DNA of 6,591 nucleotides from an uncultured Sulfitobacter sp. (GTDB lineage: Bacteria > Pseudomonadota > Alphaproteobacteria > Rhodobacterales > Rhodobacteraceae). Positions 1-5,744 of this stretch are shown piece after piece. The stretch is from the NCBI GenBank assembly GCA_937923365.1, contig CALAIJ010000323.1, positions 1-6,591 of the forward strand. The letters run 5' to 3'. Below the pieces are notes generated by a model. That model ran no database searches. It saw nothing but the letters and a program-made list of their open reading frames with translations, and was not told the DNA's origin. Numbering within the stretch: position 1 is the first letter of the stretch; each line of letters begins with the position of its first letter. Position numbers and translations under genes: made by a program.

Positions 1-383
1 CGTTTCAACATGCCGGTGACGGACCCTGCCGCCAGCCGCTCCGGCGCCATGTAGAGCAGCTTGAGCGTGCCAGCCTCCAGCCCTTCCCAGACGGCATCCG
101 TTTCCTCGGGCGTATTGCCGGACGTCAGCGCACCCGCGCCCACGCCCGCCTCCTGCAAGGCGCGCACCTGATCGCGCATCAAAGCAATCAACGGAGAGAT
201 CACCACCGTAACCCCGTCGCGCATCAACGCAGGCAGTTGGAAGCACAAGGATTTGCCACCGCCCGTGGGCATGATGGCAAGGACATTCTCGCCCTCGACC
301 ACGGCACGCACGATGTCTTCCTGCCCGGGGCGGAAGGCATCAAAACCGAATACGTCTTTCAGCAGCGGGGCGGCGGCCTGCAT
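1..383 (-). CDS. recQ: ATP-dependent DNA helicase RecQ, N-terminal part (cut by window edge)
   Basis: RecQ is a 3'-5' superfamily 2 DNA helicase acting in recombination and fork repair in the cytoplasm. Reading leftward from ATG at 383-381, 127 codons are visible and the frame is open to position 1. Seen directly: the RecQ-specific motif 0 at residues 12-21 (FGFDAFRPGQ), Walker A at 38-45 (MPTGGGKS), and motif Ia at about 61-73 (VISPLIALMRDQV). The Walker B/DEAH box, zinc and HRDC regions lie outside the window, so completeness cannot be judged. The start fits the short N-terminus usual for RecQ; upstream there is only a weak GGA element. yggT lies upstream on the same strand with a gap of 128 nt, so recQ may have its own promoter or be read through from yggT. 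Identification is firm; the small size here is only truncation by the window. Confidence 0.95.
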   Translation of the reverse strand, partial: MQAAAPLLKDVFGFDAFRPGQEDIVRAVVEGENVLAIMPTGGGKSLCFQLPALMRDGVTVVISPLIALMRDQVRALQEAGVGAGALTSGNTPEETDAVWEGLEAGTLKLLYMAPERLAAGSVTGMLK

Positions 384-472
384 GGGAATTTCCGTAAATG
401 TGTCTGCTCTTTCACGCAGACTCCCACACTCGCAAATGCGCGGCAAGGGGGCGCAGGCAGGGCACCCTCTTT

Positions 473-486
473 CTTTTGGCCAAAAG
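473..486. repeat. 14-bp perfect palindrome between recQ and yggT
   Basis: CTTTTGGCCAAAAG is a perfect palindrome located downstream of the yggT stop and upstream of the recQ start. It could be an operator for recQ or a weak 3' hairpin for yggT; on the minus strand it is not followed by a T-run, so it is not a classical terminator. The remainder of 384-511 shows no gene. The function is unknown. Confidence 0.35.
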
Positions 487-511
487 TTGGGCGAATCAGC
501 GCAGCAGCGAC

Positions 512-799
512 TTAGTAAAACGCGGCCGCGTTATTGATCAGCACGATCCGCAGGACAGCGACACCGATCAGCACAATCAAAGGCGCCAGATCAAGACCAC
601 CCATCGGCGGCACAATGCGGCGTACGCGGGAATAGATCGGCTCAAGCAGGCGCGTCAGCCCCTCCCATACCTGAGCAACCAGAGGCTGGCGCAGGTTCAG
701 CACCTGAAAATTGATCAGCCATGACATGATCACATGGGCAATCACGATGAAGTAGACGATGTTCAGCAACAACATCAGGATTTGGAAGATCGACTGCAT
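512..799 (-). CDS. yggT: YggT family integral membrane protein
   Basis: A 95-residue protein with two hydrophobic segments (about 5-27 and 70-90) separated by a short basic loop. The family signature is readable: a membrane helix ending in MSW near residue 26, then LTRLLEPIYSRVRRIVPP and GGLDLAPL before the second helix. This matches the YggT/Ycf19 family (inner membrane, YlmG-like), whose members are linked in various bacteria and plastids to envelope organisation, osmotic shock or division; the exact role is unsettled. The length is about one YggT repeat, half of the E. coli double-repeat protein. ATG at 799 was chosen because AAAGGG lies about 6 nt upstream; a longer in-frame extension to 1003 would run through the divergent promoter region and into the opposite gene. 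The gene ends in TAA and is followed by recQ on the same strand. Confidence 0.9.
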   Translation of the reverse strand: MQSIFQILMLLLNIVYFIVIAHVIMSWLINFQVLNLRQPLVAQVWEGLTRLLEPIYSRVRRIVPPMGGLDLAPLIVLIGVAVLRIVLINNAAAFY

Positions 800-926
800 C
801 AAATGCCCTTTCACAGTGGTGCATGACAGGTAAGCCGGACGCCGCGTTTTCGCAAGAGTGCCGCGAGGGTAATGGTTGACGTCTGCGTAACCCCGCCCAT
901 CTCTCCACTCAAAGGAGACCACGCCC
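800..926. promoter_or_regulatory. Divergent intergenic region with a candidate promoter and operator
   Basis: This 127-bp gap separates leftward yggT from the rightward thioesterase-like gene and must hold promoters for both. On the plus strand TTGACG (876-881) is a good -35 match, but the hexamer 17 nt downstream (ATCTCT) is a poor -10, so the promoter is only tentative. An imperfect inverted repeat, GGTT-g-ACG / CGT-AACC (874-892), covers this -35 and could be an operator. The strong ribosome site AAAGGAGA just before 927 is the clearest element. No convincing minus-strand promoter was found by eye. Confidence 0.35.
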
Positions 927-1469
927 ATGTTCCCGTTTGTGCGCATCGCCAAAGACACGTGGCTGGCCAGCCGCCAGCCCGCATTACCCAACCTGACAGA
1001 CACCCATGTCAGCCATCATATCTGCTGGCCCCATGATCTGGATTTCTGGCTGGAGATGAACAATGGCCGCGCCTTGTCGATCTATGACATCGGGCGTACC
1101 GCTCTGGCCCAGCGCATCGGGCTGGTCGCCACGCTCAAGCGTAACCGCTGGGGCCTGACCATGGCGGGCAGTTGCACCCGCTTTCGTCGCCGCATTCACG
1201 GGTTCGAGCGTTTCGAGATGCGCAGCCGTGCAGTCTGCTGGGACGACAAATTCACCTATATGGAACAAAGCATGTGGAAGCGTGACGGCGAATGCGCCAG
1301 CCACGTCCTTTACCGTGCGGCTGTGACGGATAAGAACGGCATTGTCCCCCCGGCACGGGTTCTGGCCGAAATGGGCCGCGAAGGCCCCTCGCCCCGGATG
1401 CCCGACTGGATCAAATCGTGGTGCGAGACCGAAAGCCAGCGCCCATGGCCACCGATGCAGGACGCCTGA
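927..1469 (+). CDS. THEM6-like acyl-CoA thioesterase family protein (hotdog fold)
   Basis: A 180-residue protein of the 4-hydroxybenzoyl-CoA thioesterase-like hotdog superfamily, closest in pattern to the THEM6/acyl-CoA thioesterase branch. Seen: after a short lead, CWPHDLDFWLEMNNGR (33-48), the counterpart of the D-x-D-x-x-x-H-M-N-N-x-R active-site strand and helix start, then LSIYDIGR (50-57) on the central helix, followed by beta-rich sequence with FRRRIHGFERFEMRSRAVCW and a C-terminal PDWIKSW region. The position usually held by His before MNN is Glu43 here, a variant that may alter or abolish classical thioesterase chemistry. Family members hydrolyse acyl-CoA or related thioesters in the cytoplasm; the substrate cannot be read from sequence. 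The start is supported by AAAGGAGA about 8 nt upstream. It lies 72 nt before the UMF1 transporter on the same strand and may be cotranscribed with it. Fold assignment is good, activity uncertain. Confidence 0.8.
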   Translation: MFPFVRIAKDTWLASRQPALPNLTDTHVSHHICWPHDLDFWLEMNNGRALSIYDIGRTALAQRIGLVATLKRNRWGLTMAGSCTRFRRRIHGFERFEMRSRAVCWDDKFTYMEQSMWKRDGECASHVLYRAAVTDKNGIVPPARVLAEMGREGPSPRMPDWIKSWCETESQRPWPPMQDA

Positions 1470-1516
1470 AGCCGCATCTTGCGGGCTTGCACCGGCCCGC
1501 CTGCCCTGCTCTACCT

Positions 1517-1534
1517 GATCCCAACCAAGGGGTC
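1517..1534 (+). promoter_or_regulatory. Possible hairpin over the umf1 ribosome binding site
   Basis: GATCCC (1517-1522) can pair with GGGGTC (1529-1534), one pair being T-G, around a 6-nt loop AACCAA. The right arm contains the AAGGGG Shine-Dalgarno candidate (1527-1532) that lies 9 nt before the umf1 ATG at 1542. A second GC hairpin lies just upstream, GCGGGC 1481-1486 with GCCCGC 1495-1500. Neither has a T-run, so they are not terminators. Damping of umf1 translation is possible but the stem is short. Confidence 0.3.
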
Positions 1535-1541
1535 GGGACAT

Positions 1542-2915
1542 ATGAGCGAGATTTCACAACGCAAACGCATCTGGGGCTGGTACGCCTTTGACTGGGCCAG
1601 CCAGCCTTACAACACGCTGCTGCTGACCTTCATCTTCGGCCCCTACTTTGCCCAAACGGCAACAGGTGCCTTGATGGAGGGCGGCATGGCCGAAGGTGCC
1701 GCCAAAGCGCAGGCACAGGCCTATTGGGGCTACGGGCTGGCCGTGGCAGGCATCGCCATTGCAGTGCTTGCCCCGATCCTTGGCGCGGTGTCGGACAGTT
1801 CGGGCAAACGCCTGCCGTGGGTCTGGCTGTTCTCGGCTCTTTACGTGATCGGCGCGGCGGGCCTGTGGTGGACAGCCCCGCAGGATTTCTCTGTCCTCTG
1901 GGCGCTGTTCTTTTTCGGCATTGGCCTGATCGGGATGGAGTTTGCGACGATCTTCACCAACGCCTACCTGCCGGAATTGTCCCCTGATCGCGACGAACGC
2001 GGCCGCATTTCAGGCTCTGGCTGGGCCTTTGGCTATGTGGGCGGGGTTGTAGCCCTTCTGGTGATGCTGGCCCTGTTCCAAGCAGGCGACAACGGCAAGA
2101 CGATGGCCGGCCTGTCGCCGCTCTTTGGTCTGGACACGGCAACCAAGGCAGACACCCGCATCGTGGGGCCAATCGCCGCGATCTGGTTTGCGGTCTTCAT
2201 GATCCCGTTCTTCATGTACATCCGCGACACGCCAAAACCGCAGGTGCAAAGCTACCGCATTGGCAAAGGTCTGCGCGATCTGGGGAACACACTGGCGGAC
2301 CTGCCGCGCCACCCCTCGCTGCTGGCCTATCTGGGCTCCTCGATGTTCTACCGCGATGCGCTGAATGGGATGTACACCTTTGGCGGCATCTATGCGCTGG
2401 GCGTTCTGAACTGGTCGATCATCGACATCGGCATCTTTGGCATCATCGCGGCCCTCTCGGGCGCGATCTTTTGTTGGATTGGTGGCCGCGTGGACCGCCG
2501 CATCGGCCCCAAGCCGGTGATCGTGTTCTGCTGCATTATCCTGATCGCGACGGCGATCCTGATCATCTCGCTGACACCGACCTCGGTGATGGGCATCGCG
2601 GTGGCTGACGGCTCCTCCCTGCCCGACATCATGTTCTACATCGCGGGTGCAGCCATTGGCGCGGCAGGCGGCGCATTGCAGGCCTCCTCGCGCAACATGA
2701 TGACGCGCCAGGGCGACCCCGAGCGGATGACCGAAGCCTTTGGCCTCTACGCTTTGTCGGGAAAAGCGACGTCCTTTCTTGCGCCCGCGCTGATCGGCAT
2801 CGCCTCTGACGTGACGGGAAGCCAGCGTTTGGGCATCACCCCCGTTGTGGGTCTGTTCATCATCGGTCTCATTCTGTTAGCATGGGTGAAACGAGACGGA
2901 GATTTTGCGAAATGA
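1542..2915 (+). CDS. MFS transporter, UMF1 family (Atg22-like)
   Basis: A 457-residue polytopic membrane protein of the major facilitator superfamily, UMF1/Atg22-like branch. The N-terminal family signature is clear: WGWYAFDWASQPYNTLLLTF (11-30). MFS motif A-like loops occur at 81-90 (GAVSDSSGKR) and 314-324 (GGRVDRRIGPK), one per half, as expected for two six-helix bundles; about 12 hydrophobic segments are visible. A conserved-looking basic/acidic stretch, NMMTRQGDPERMTEAFGLYA (385-404), precedes the last two helices, as in other family members. Atg22 in yeast vacuoles exports amino acids; bacterial substrates are unknown, so no substrate is assigned. The ATG at 1542 was preferred to an in-frame TTG at 1479 because the latter adds residues unlike the family and overlaps a structured leader. 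The stop overlaps the mepA start as ATGA, pointing to translational coupling. Confidence 0.9.
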   Translation: MSEISQRKRIWGWYAFDWASQPYNTLLLTFIFGPYFAQTATGALMEGGMAEGAAKAQAQAYWGYGLAVAGIAIAVLAPILGAVSDSSGKRLPWVWLFSALYVIGAAGLWWTAPQDFSVLWALFFFGIGLIGMEFATIFTNAYLPELSPDRDERGRISGSGWAFGYVGGVVALLVMLALFQAGDNGKTMAGLSPLFGLDTATKADTRIVGPIAAIWFAVFMIPFFMYIRDTPKPQVQSYRIGKGLRDLGNTLADLPRHPSLLAYLGSSMFYRDALNGMYTFGGIYALGVLNWSIIDIGIFGIIAALSGAIFCWIGGRVDRRIGPKPVIVFCCIILIATAILIISLTPTSVMGIAVADGSSLPDIMFYIAGAAIGAAGGALQASSRNMMTRQGDPERMTEAFGLYALSGKATSFLAPALIGIASDVTGSQRLGITPVVGLFIIGLILLAWVKRDGDFAK

Positions 2916-3847
2916 TCCTTACACGTATCCTGACCTGCGCGGCCCTTGCGGTGGCCCTCGGCTCCTGTGGCGGTGGCCGCGACATCAGCGGCGCACGTGA
3001 AGTGCTGCCAACCATCGGCTCCTCCGGTGGCGCCTTGTCCAACGTTCAGGCCAAAAAGCTTTTTGGTGCCAAAGGGTCGCCTTCGTCGCAAGCGCCTGCC
3101 GCCTATGGCTCTTATGCCAAAGGCTGCCTTGCAGGGGGCGCGCAACTGGCCGAAACGGGACCGACCTGGCAAGCCATGCGCCTGTCGCGCAACCGCAATT
3201 GGGCGCATCCCGAAATGGTCGATATGGTCAAGAAACTCAGCCGTGTGGCCGCCGCCCAACCCGGTTGGGAGGGGCTTTATGTGGGCGACATGTCTCAGGC
3301 CCGTGGCGGGCCGATGCTGACCGGACACCGCAGCCACCAGATTGGTCTGGACGCGGACATCTGGATGCTGCCACCCAAGTCCCTGAACCTGACCCGCAAA
3401 CAGCGCGAGAATATCTCCTCCATCTCGACGCGCCGCGCCAATGGCGCTTACGTCAACTCCTCATGGACGCGCGCCCATCACGAGATCATCAAAGCCGCCG
3501 CCAAGGACCCGCGGACCGAGCGCATCTTTGTGTTCCCCGGTGCCAAGGTGCAGATGTGCGCGGATGAAAAGGGCGATCGCGGGTACCTGCGGAAAATCCG
3601 CCCATGGTACGGTCACCACTACCATTTCCACATCCGCATCGGCTGCCCGAAGGGCGCGCGCGGCTGTGTCAGCCAAAATCCGCCACCTGCGGGGGATGGC
3701 TGCGCGGATGCCCGTGAATGGCAGGCCAATATCCTGAACCCGCCACCCCCGAAACCACGCGATCCCAACGCCAAGCCACCCAAACCACGGCGCGAACTGT
3801 TGCTGGCAGACCTGCCCGCCCAGTGCAAAGCTGTGCTGGATAACTGA
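2912..3847 (+). CDS. mepA: Penicillin-insensitive murein DD-endopeptidase MepA, probable lipoprotein
   Basis: MepA is a LAS-type zinc peptidase that cleaves D-alanyl-meso-diaminopimelyl cross-links in periplasmic peptidoglycan. The 311-residue product has the zinc signature GHRSHQIGLDADIW (H139, H142, D147, D149) and the second histidine cluster WYGHHYHFHIRIGCP (H235, H236, H238, H240). Outside the signal region there are six cysteines besides C19 (72, 216, 245, 252, 264, 305). Their spacing (216-264 is 48, 245-252 is 7) reproduces the E. coli three-disulfide pattern, so the fold should be oxidised in the periplasm. The N-terminus has Arg5, a hydrophobic core and a lipobox-like LGSC ending at C19, suggesting lipidation and membrane anchoring, unlike soluble E. 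coli MepA. A proline-rich stretch (about 265-304) sits between the core and the last cysteine. ATG at 2912 overlaps the umf1 stop by 4 nt; the longer in-frame start at 2882 would place charged residues before the signal peptide. Confidence 0.95.
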   Translation: MILTRILTCAALAVALGSCGGGRDISGAREVLPTIGSSGGALSNVQAKKLFGAKGSPSSQAPAAYGSYAKGCLAGGAQLAETGPTWQAMRLSRNRNWAHPEMVDMVKKLSRVAAAQPGWEGLYVGDMSQARGGPMLTGHRSHQIGLDADIWMLPPKSLNLTRKQRENISSISTRRANGAYVNSSWTRAHHEIIKAAAKDPRTERIFVFPGAKVQMCADEKGDRGYLRKIRPWYGHHYHFHIRIGCPKGARGCVSQNPPPAGDGCADAREWQANILNPPPPKPRDPNAKPPKPRRELLLADLPAQCKAVLDN

Positions 3848-4722
3848 CCCTGCGTTGGCTCTTGCTGGCAGCAGGCCTTGCCTGTGCGGGAACCGCCCCG
3901 ACGGCGGAGCCTTCTGCGCGCGTGACCTCGCGACTGGTCTGGAACAATCCCGCCCCCTGGTTCGGTGGCTTTTCAGGGGCCGAGGTATCGCCTGCAGGCG
4001 ATGAACTGACCCTGATCACGGACAAGGGCAGCCTTGTAACCGCACGGGTGATCCGCGCGGGCGACAGCAGTATCCGGGATGTGCAGATCACAAACCGCGT
4101 CCAGCTTAGGGCCGCCAACGGGCGGACCCTGAAAGGCAAGCGCAGTGATGCCGAAGGGCTGGCCATCGGCGCGGACGGCGCGGCCTATGTCTCGTTCGAG
4201 CATCGCCCTCGGGTGGCGCGGCTGGACCTGCGCTCCGCCAAGACAAGCCCCTTCCAGAACCACCCTGACTTTACCGGCTTCGAGGCCAACAAAGGGATGG
4301 AGGCTTTGGCCATTCACCCCGATGGCACGCTGTATACCTTGCCAGAGCAACCTCCAGTACAACAGTCGTCCTTCCCGCTCTATGCCCGCGATGCGAAGGG
4401 CTGGCGTGTCACCCACAAGATCCCCCAACGCGGGCCCTTCATGATCGTGGGCGCCGACTTTGACGCCCAAGGGCGGCTCTATCTGCTGGAGCGCGCCATT
4501 TCCCCCGTCGGCTTTCGCAGCCGCATCCGGCGGTTCAACCTGAACCCCAGTGCCTTGCGCGAAGAGACGATCTTTACCAGCGGCCCGGGCAAGTTCGACA
4601 ATCTTGAAGCGATCAGCATCTGGGGCGCGGAGGATGGCGGCCTGCGGATCATTCTGCTGTCTGACGACAACTTCCTGACCTTGCAACGCACGGAAATCAT
4701 CGAACTGACTTTGCGGGAATAG
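3844..4722 (+). CDS. Secreted esterase-like activity of phytase family protein (PF13449 type), probable CTG start
   Basis: The mature protein has the repeated pattern of the phytase-like/esterase-like family, probably a beta-propeller: WFGGFSGAEVSPAGDELTLITDKG in the first part (39-62), then SDAEGLAI (101-108), KGMEALAIHPDGTLYTLPEQ (150-169) and FDNLEAISIW (251-260), ending near LLSDDNF (271-277). The recurring Glu in these segments (E104, E153, E255) is a family trait likely tied to metal or active-site geometry. The substrate is unknown; the name does not prove phytase activity. There is no ATG or GTG in a sensible place. In-frame CTG at 3844 gives 292 residues beginning MTLRWLLLAAGLACAGTAPTA, a textbook signal peptide, and overlaps the mepA stop as CTGA, mirroring the ATGA junction before mepA. 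TTG at 3862 removes the basic residue and half of the hydrophobic core. I therefore infer CTG initiation by coupling, with moderate certainty for the start and high certainty for the gene. Confidence 0.85.
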   Translation: MTLRWLLLAAGLACAGTAPTAEPSARVTSRLVWNNPAPWFGGFSGAEVSPAGDELTLITDKGSLVTARVIRAGDSSIRDVQITNRVQLRAANGRTLKGKRSDAEGLAIGADGAAYVSFEHRPRVARLDLRSAKTSPFQNHPDFTGFEANKGMEALAIHPDGTLYTLPEQPPVQQSSFPLYARDAKGWRVTHKIPQRGPFMIVGADFDAQGRLYLLERAISPVGFRSRIRRFNLNPSALREETIFTSGPGKFDNLEAISIWGAEDGGLRIILLSDDNFLTLQRTEIIELTLRE

Positions 4723-4736
4723 CTTGCACCCGCCCC

Positions 4737-4781
4737 GCGACTGGCCTAAGTCGCCCCTGTCTGCAAACCGCAGGCCAAGTC
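4737..4781 (+). promoter_or_regulatory. Leader with two mutually exclusive hairpins before the queuosine precursor transporter
   Basis: Fold A pairs GCGACT (4737-4742) with AGTCGC (4749-4754) around loop GGCCTA. Fold B pairs GACTGGCCT (4739-4747) with AGGCC-a-AGTC (4772-4781): nine base pairs with one bulged A, enclosing a smaller CTGC/GCAG stem (4761-4764 with 4770-4773). A and B share 4739-4747 and cannot coexist; alternatively the loop of A can pair with 4772-4776 as a pseudoknot. This lies in the 89-nt gap before a transporter for Q precursors, where a preQ1-type switch would make sense. I do not recognise a known preQ1 consensus, and there is no T-run, so control would have to be translational. 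Inference from pairing only. Confidence 0.35.
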
Positions 4782-4811
4782 ACCGCACCCTTGCAAAAAC
4801 GGTATCATATC

Positions 4812-5429
4812 ATGCAACGCATCCACCTTCCCGGCATCCTTGCCATGGCCACCATTGTGGTCGCCTCGAACATTCTGGTTCAATTCCTCTATGGCCAATG
4901 GCTGACGTGGGGGGCTTTCACCTATCCACTGGCGTTTCTGGTGACGGACGTGATGAACCGCGTCTATGGCGCGGCTGCCGCCCGCCGCGTGGTGCTGGTG
5001 GGCTTTGTGGTGGGCCTGATCTGCTCGCTGATCGGCACCCAGATCATGGGCGAGTTTGGCCCGCTGGTAACCCTTCGCATCGCCATCGGCTCTGGCCTCG
5101 CGTTTCTGGTGGCGCAGATGATTGACGTCTCGATCTTTGCCGCCCTGCGGGACGGTCGCTGGTGGCGTGCGCCTTTGGTCTCGACCCTTGTGGGCAGCAC
5201 ACTGGACACGGCGATCTTCTTCTCGGTGGCCTTTTCGGGCGCACTCAGCTTTGTGCATCCGGCAACGGACGTGAGCTGGGCTGCGGAAGCCCTCCCGCTT
5301 CTGGGCGTGGGTCCTGCTGCCCCGCTATGGGTCTCGCTTGCTGTGGCGGACTGGATTGTGAAACTGACACTGGCCCTGATCGCCCTTGTGCCTTTCCGCC
5401 TGATCACCGCCCGTCTTGCCCGCGCCTGA
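4812..5429 (+). CDS. yhhQ: Queuosine precursor transporter (YhhQ/COG1738, VUT family)
   Basis: A 205-residue integral membrane protein with about six hydrophobic segments (roughly 7-29, 33-48, 57-78, 88-111, 121-142, 173-196). Family features are readable: ASNILVQF in helix 1, FLVTDVMNRVYGAAAARR (42-59) after helix 2, and LRDGRWWRAPLVSTLVGSTLD (112-132) leading into helix 5, where the R...ST...S..D..IF arrangement is diagnostic. YhhQ-type proteins import queuosine precursors (preQ0/preQ1) for tRNA wobble-base modification; which precursor is used cannot be told here. The ATG at 4812 is preferred over an in-frame TTG at 4791. There is no good Shine-Dalgarno just upstream, so the structured leader may control initiation. 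It follows the phytase-like gene by 89 nt on the same strand and ends before two 3' hairpins. Confidence 0.92.
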   Translation: MQRIHLPGILAMATIVVASNILVQFLYGQWLTWGAFTYPLAFLVTDVMNRVYGAAAARRVVLVGFVVGLICSLIGTQIMGEFGPLVTLRIAIGSGLAFLVAQMIDVSIFAALRDGRWWRAPLVSTLVGSTLDTAIFFSVAFSGALSFVHPATDVSWAAEALPLLGVGPAAPLWVSLAVADWIVKLTLALIALVPFRLITARLARA

Positions 5430-5460
5430 CGCCCCTTTTTCTGGCAATAACATTCCCGGA

Positions 5461-5485
5461 GTTTGAGGCAGAGCCTCAATCAAAC
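5461..5485 (+). repeat. Near-perfect hairpin with an AGA loop in the transporter 3' region
   Basis: GTTTGAGGC (5461-5469), loop AGA, then GCCTCA-at-CAAAC (5473-5485). The inner six pairs TGAGGC/GCCTCA are perfect and the outer arm matches with a 2-nt insertion. It is followed by AAAAT rather than a T-run, so it is not the terminator itself; that lies immediately downstream. It may stabilise the mRNA 3' end or be a degenerate copy of a dispersed intergenic palindrome. Genome data would be needed to tell which. Confidence 0.5.
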
Positions 5486-5493
5486 AAAATCGT

Positions 5494-5518
5494 GCGGCCC
5501 TCGGGGCCGCTCCTTTTT
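5494..5518 (+). terminator. Rho-independent terminator after the queuosine precursor transporter
   Basis: Perfect 7-bp GC stem GCGGCCC (5494-5500) / GGGCCGC (5504-5510) with a TCG loop, followed by TCCTTTTT (5511-5518). It ends the transporter transcript on the plus strand and insulates the downstream small RNA unit. Confidence 0.85.
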
Positions 5519-5590
5519 CCACGGCCCCCGCAGAAAACCCTTTGCGTTTGGCAAAACCTGTGCAACGATTCGCATGAGTTCAACAAATGT

Positions 5591-5603
5591 AAAGGAGGTG
5601 ATC
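5591..5603 (+). promoter_or_regulatory. Extended Shine-Dalgarno: 13 nt complementary to the 16S rRNA 3' tail
   Basis: AAAGGAGGTGATC is the exact reverse complement of GATCACCTCCTTT, the usual bacterial 16S 3' end. GGAGG ends 7 nt before ATG at 5606. Most natural ribosome sites match only 4-6 nt, so full-length complementarity is rare and implies either very strong ribosome capture or a structural purpose: it pairs with 5718-5729. I could not define the promoter upstream; 5519-5590 has TTGGCA (5548-5553) and TTGCGT (5542-5547) as -35 candidates but no convincing -10. Confidence 0.75.
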
Positions 5604-5605
5604 TA

Positions 5606-5662
5606 ATGTCAGAAAAGGTATTGGAGCGAGGTGTCGGAACAGCTTGGGAGGTAACCTGCTGA
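5606..5662 (+). CDS. 18-residue small ORF behind the extended Shine-Dalgarno
   Basis: ATG at 5606, optimal 7-nt spacing from GGAGG, TGA at 5660-5662. The peptide is MSEKVLERGVGTAWEVTC: soluble, mixed charge, one Trp and a C-terminal Cys. I do not recognise it. No run of a single amino acid suggests a classical amino-acid attenuator, and it is not a membrane peptide. The ORF lies inside the 5' half of the rod fold, so translation and folding should exclude each other. It may be a genuine small protein, a stalling or sensing leader peptide, or incidental to an RNA whose purine-rich segment exists for pairing. The start spacing is too good to ignore, but coding is unproven. Confidence 0.45.
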   Translation: MSEKVLERGVGTAWEVTC

Positions 5663-5717
5663 GGCAGCCCTTGGCAGCTAATCCCCGAGTGGGCAAACGT
5701 TCGACGTCAGTCTAACC

Positions 5718-5730
5718 GATCCCCTCCTTA
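5718..5730 (+). other. 16S rRNA 3'-tail mimic (anti-Shine-Dalgarno element)
   Basis: GATCCCCTCCTTA matches the 16S tail GATCACCTCCTT with a single A-to-C difference. In cis it pairs with AAGGAGGTGATC at 5592-5603 and would hide the ribosome site of the small ORF. In trans its CCCCUCCUU could mask Shine-Dalgarno sequences of other mRNAs, as seen for C/U-rich anti-SD loops of some alphaproteobacterial small RNAs. The cis pairing is seen in the sequence; the trans role is inference. Confidence 0.6.
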
Positions 5731-5744
5731 AGACCATTTCGATT

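Noticed and set aside
800..1003. N-terminal extension of yggT to an ATG at 1003
   Set aside because: Would overlap the divergent gene and its promoter, and adds sequence unlike YggT; ATG 799 has a good ribosome site.
984..1541. 185-residue minus-strand ORF opposite the thioesterase-like gene
   Set aside because: No recognisable motif, and the opposite strand has the hotdog signature and a strong ribosome site.
1479..1541. TTG start for the UMF1 transporter
   Set aside because: ATG 1542 gives the family N-terminus; the extension is Pro/Gly-rich and covers leader hairpins.
3973..4686. 237-residue minus-strand ORF opposite the phytase-like gene
   Set aside because: High-GC antisense shadow; the plus strand has clear family motifs and a signal peptide.
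4723..4811. A known preQ1 riboswitch before the transporter
   Set aside because: I could not match the preQ1 consensus (conserved A-rich tail and pseudoknot arrangement), so only alternative pairing is claimed.
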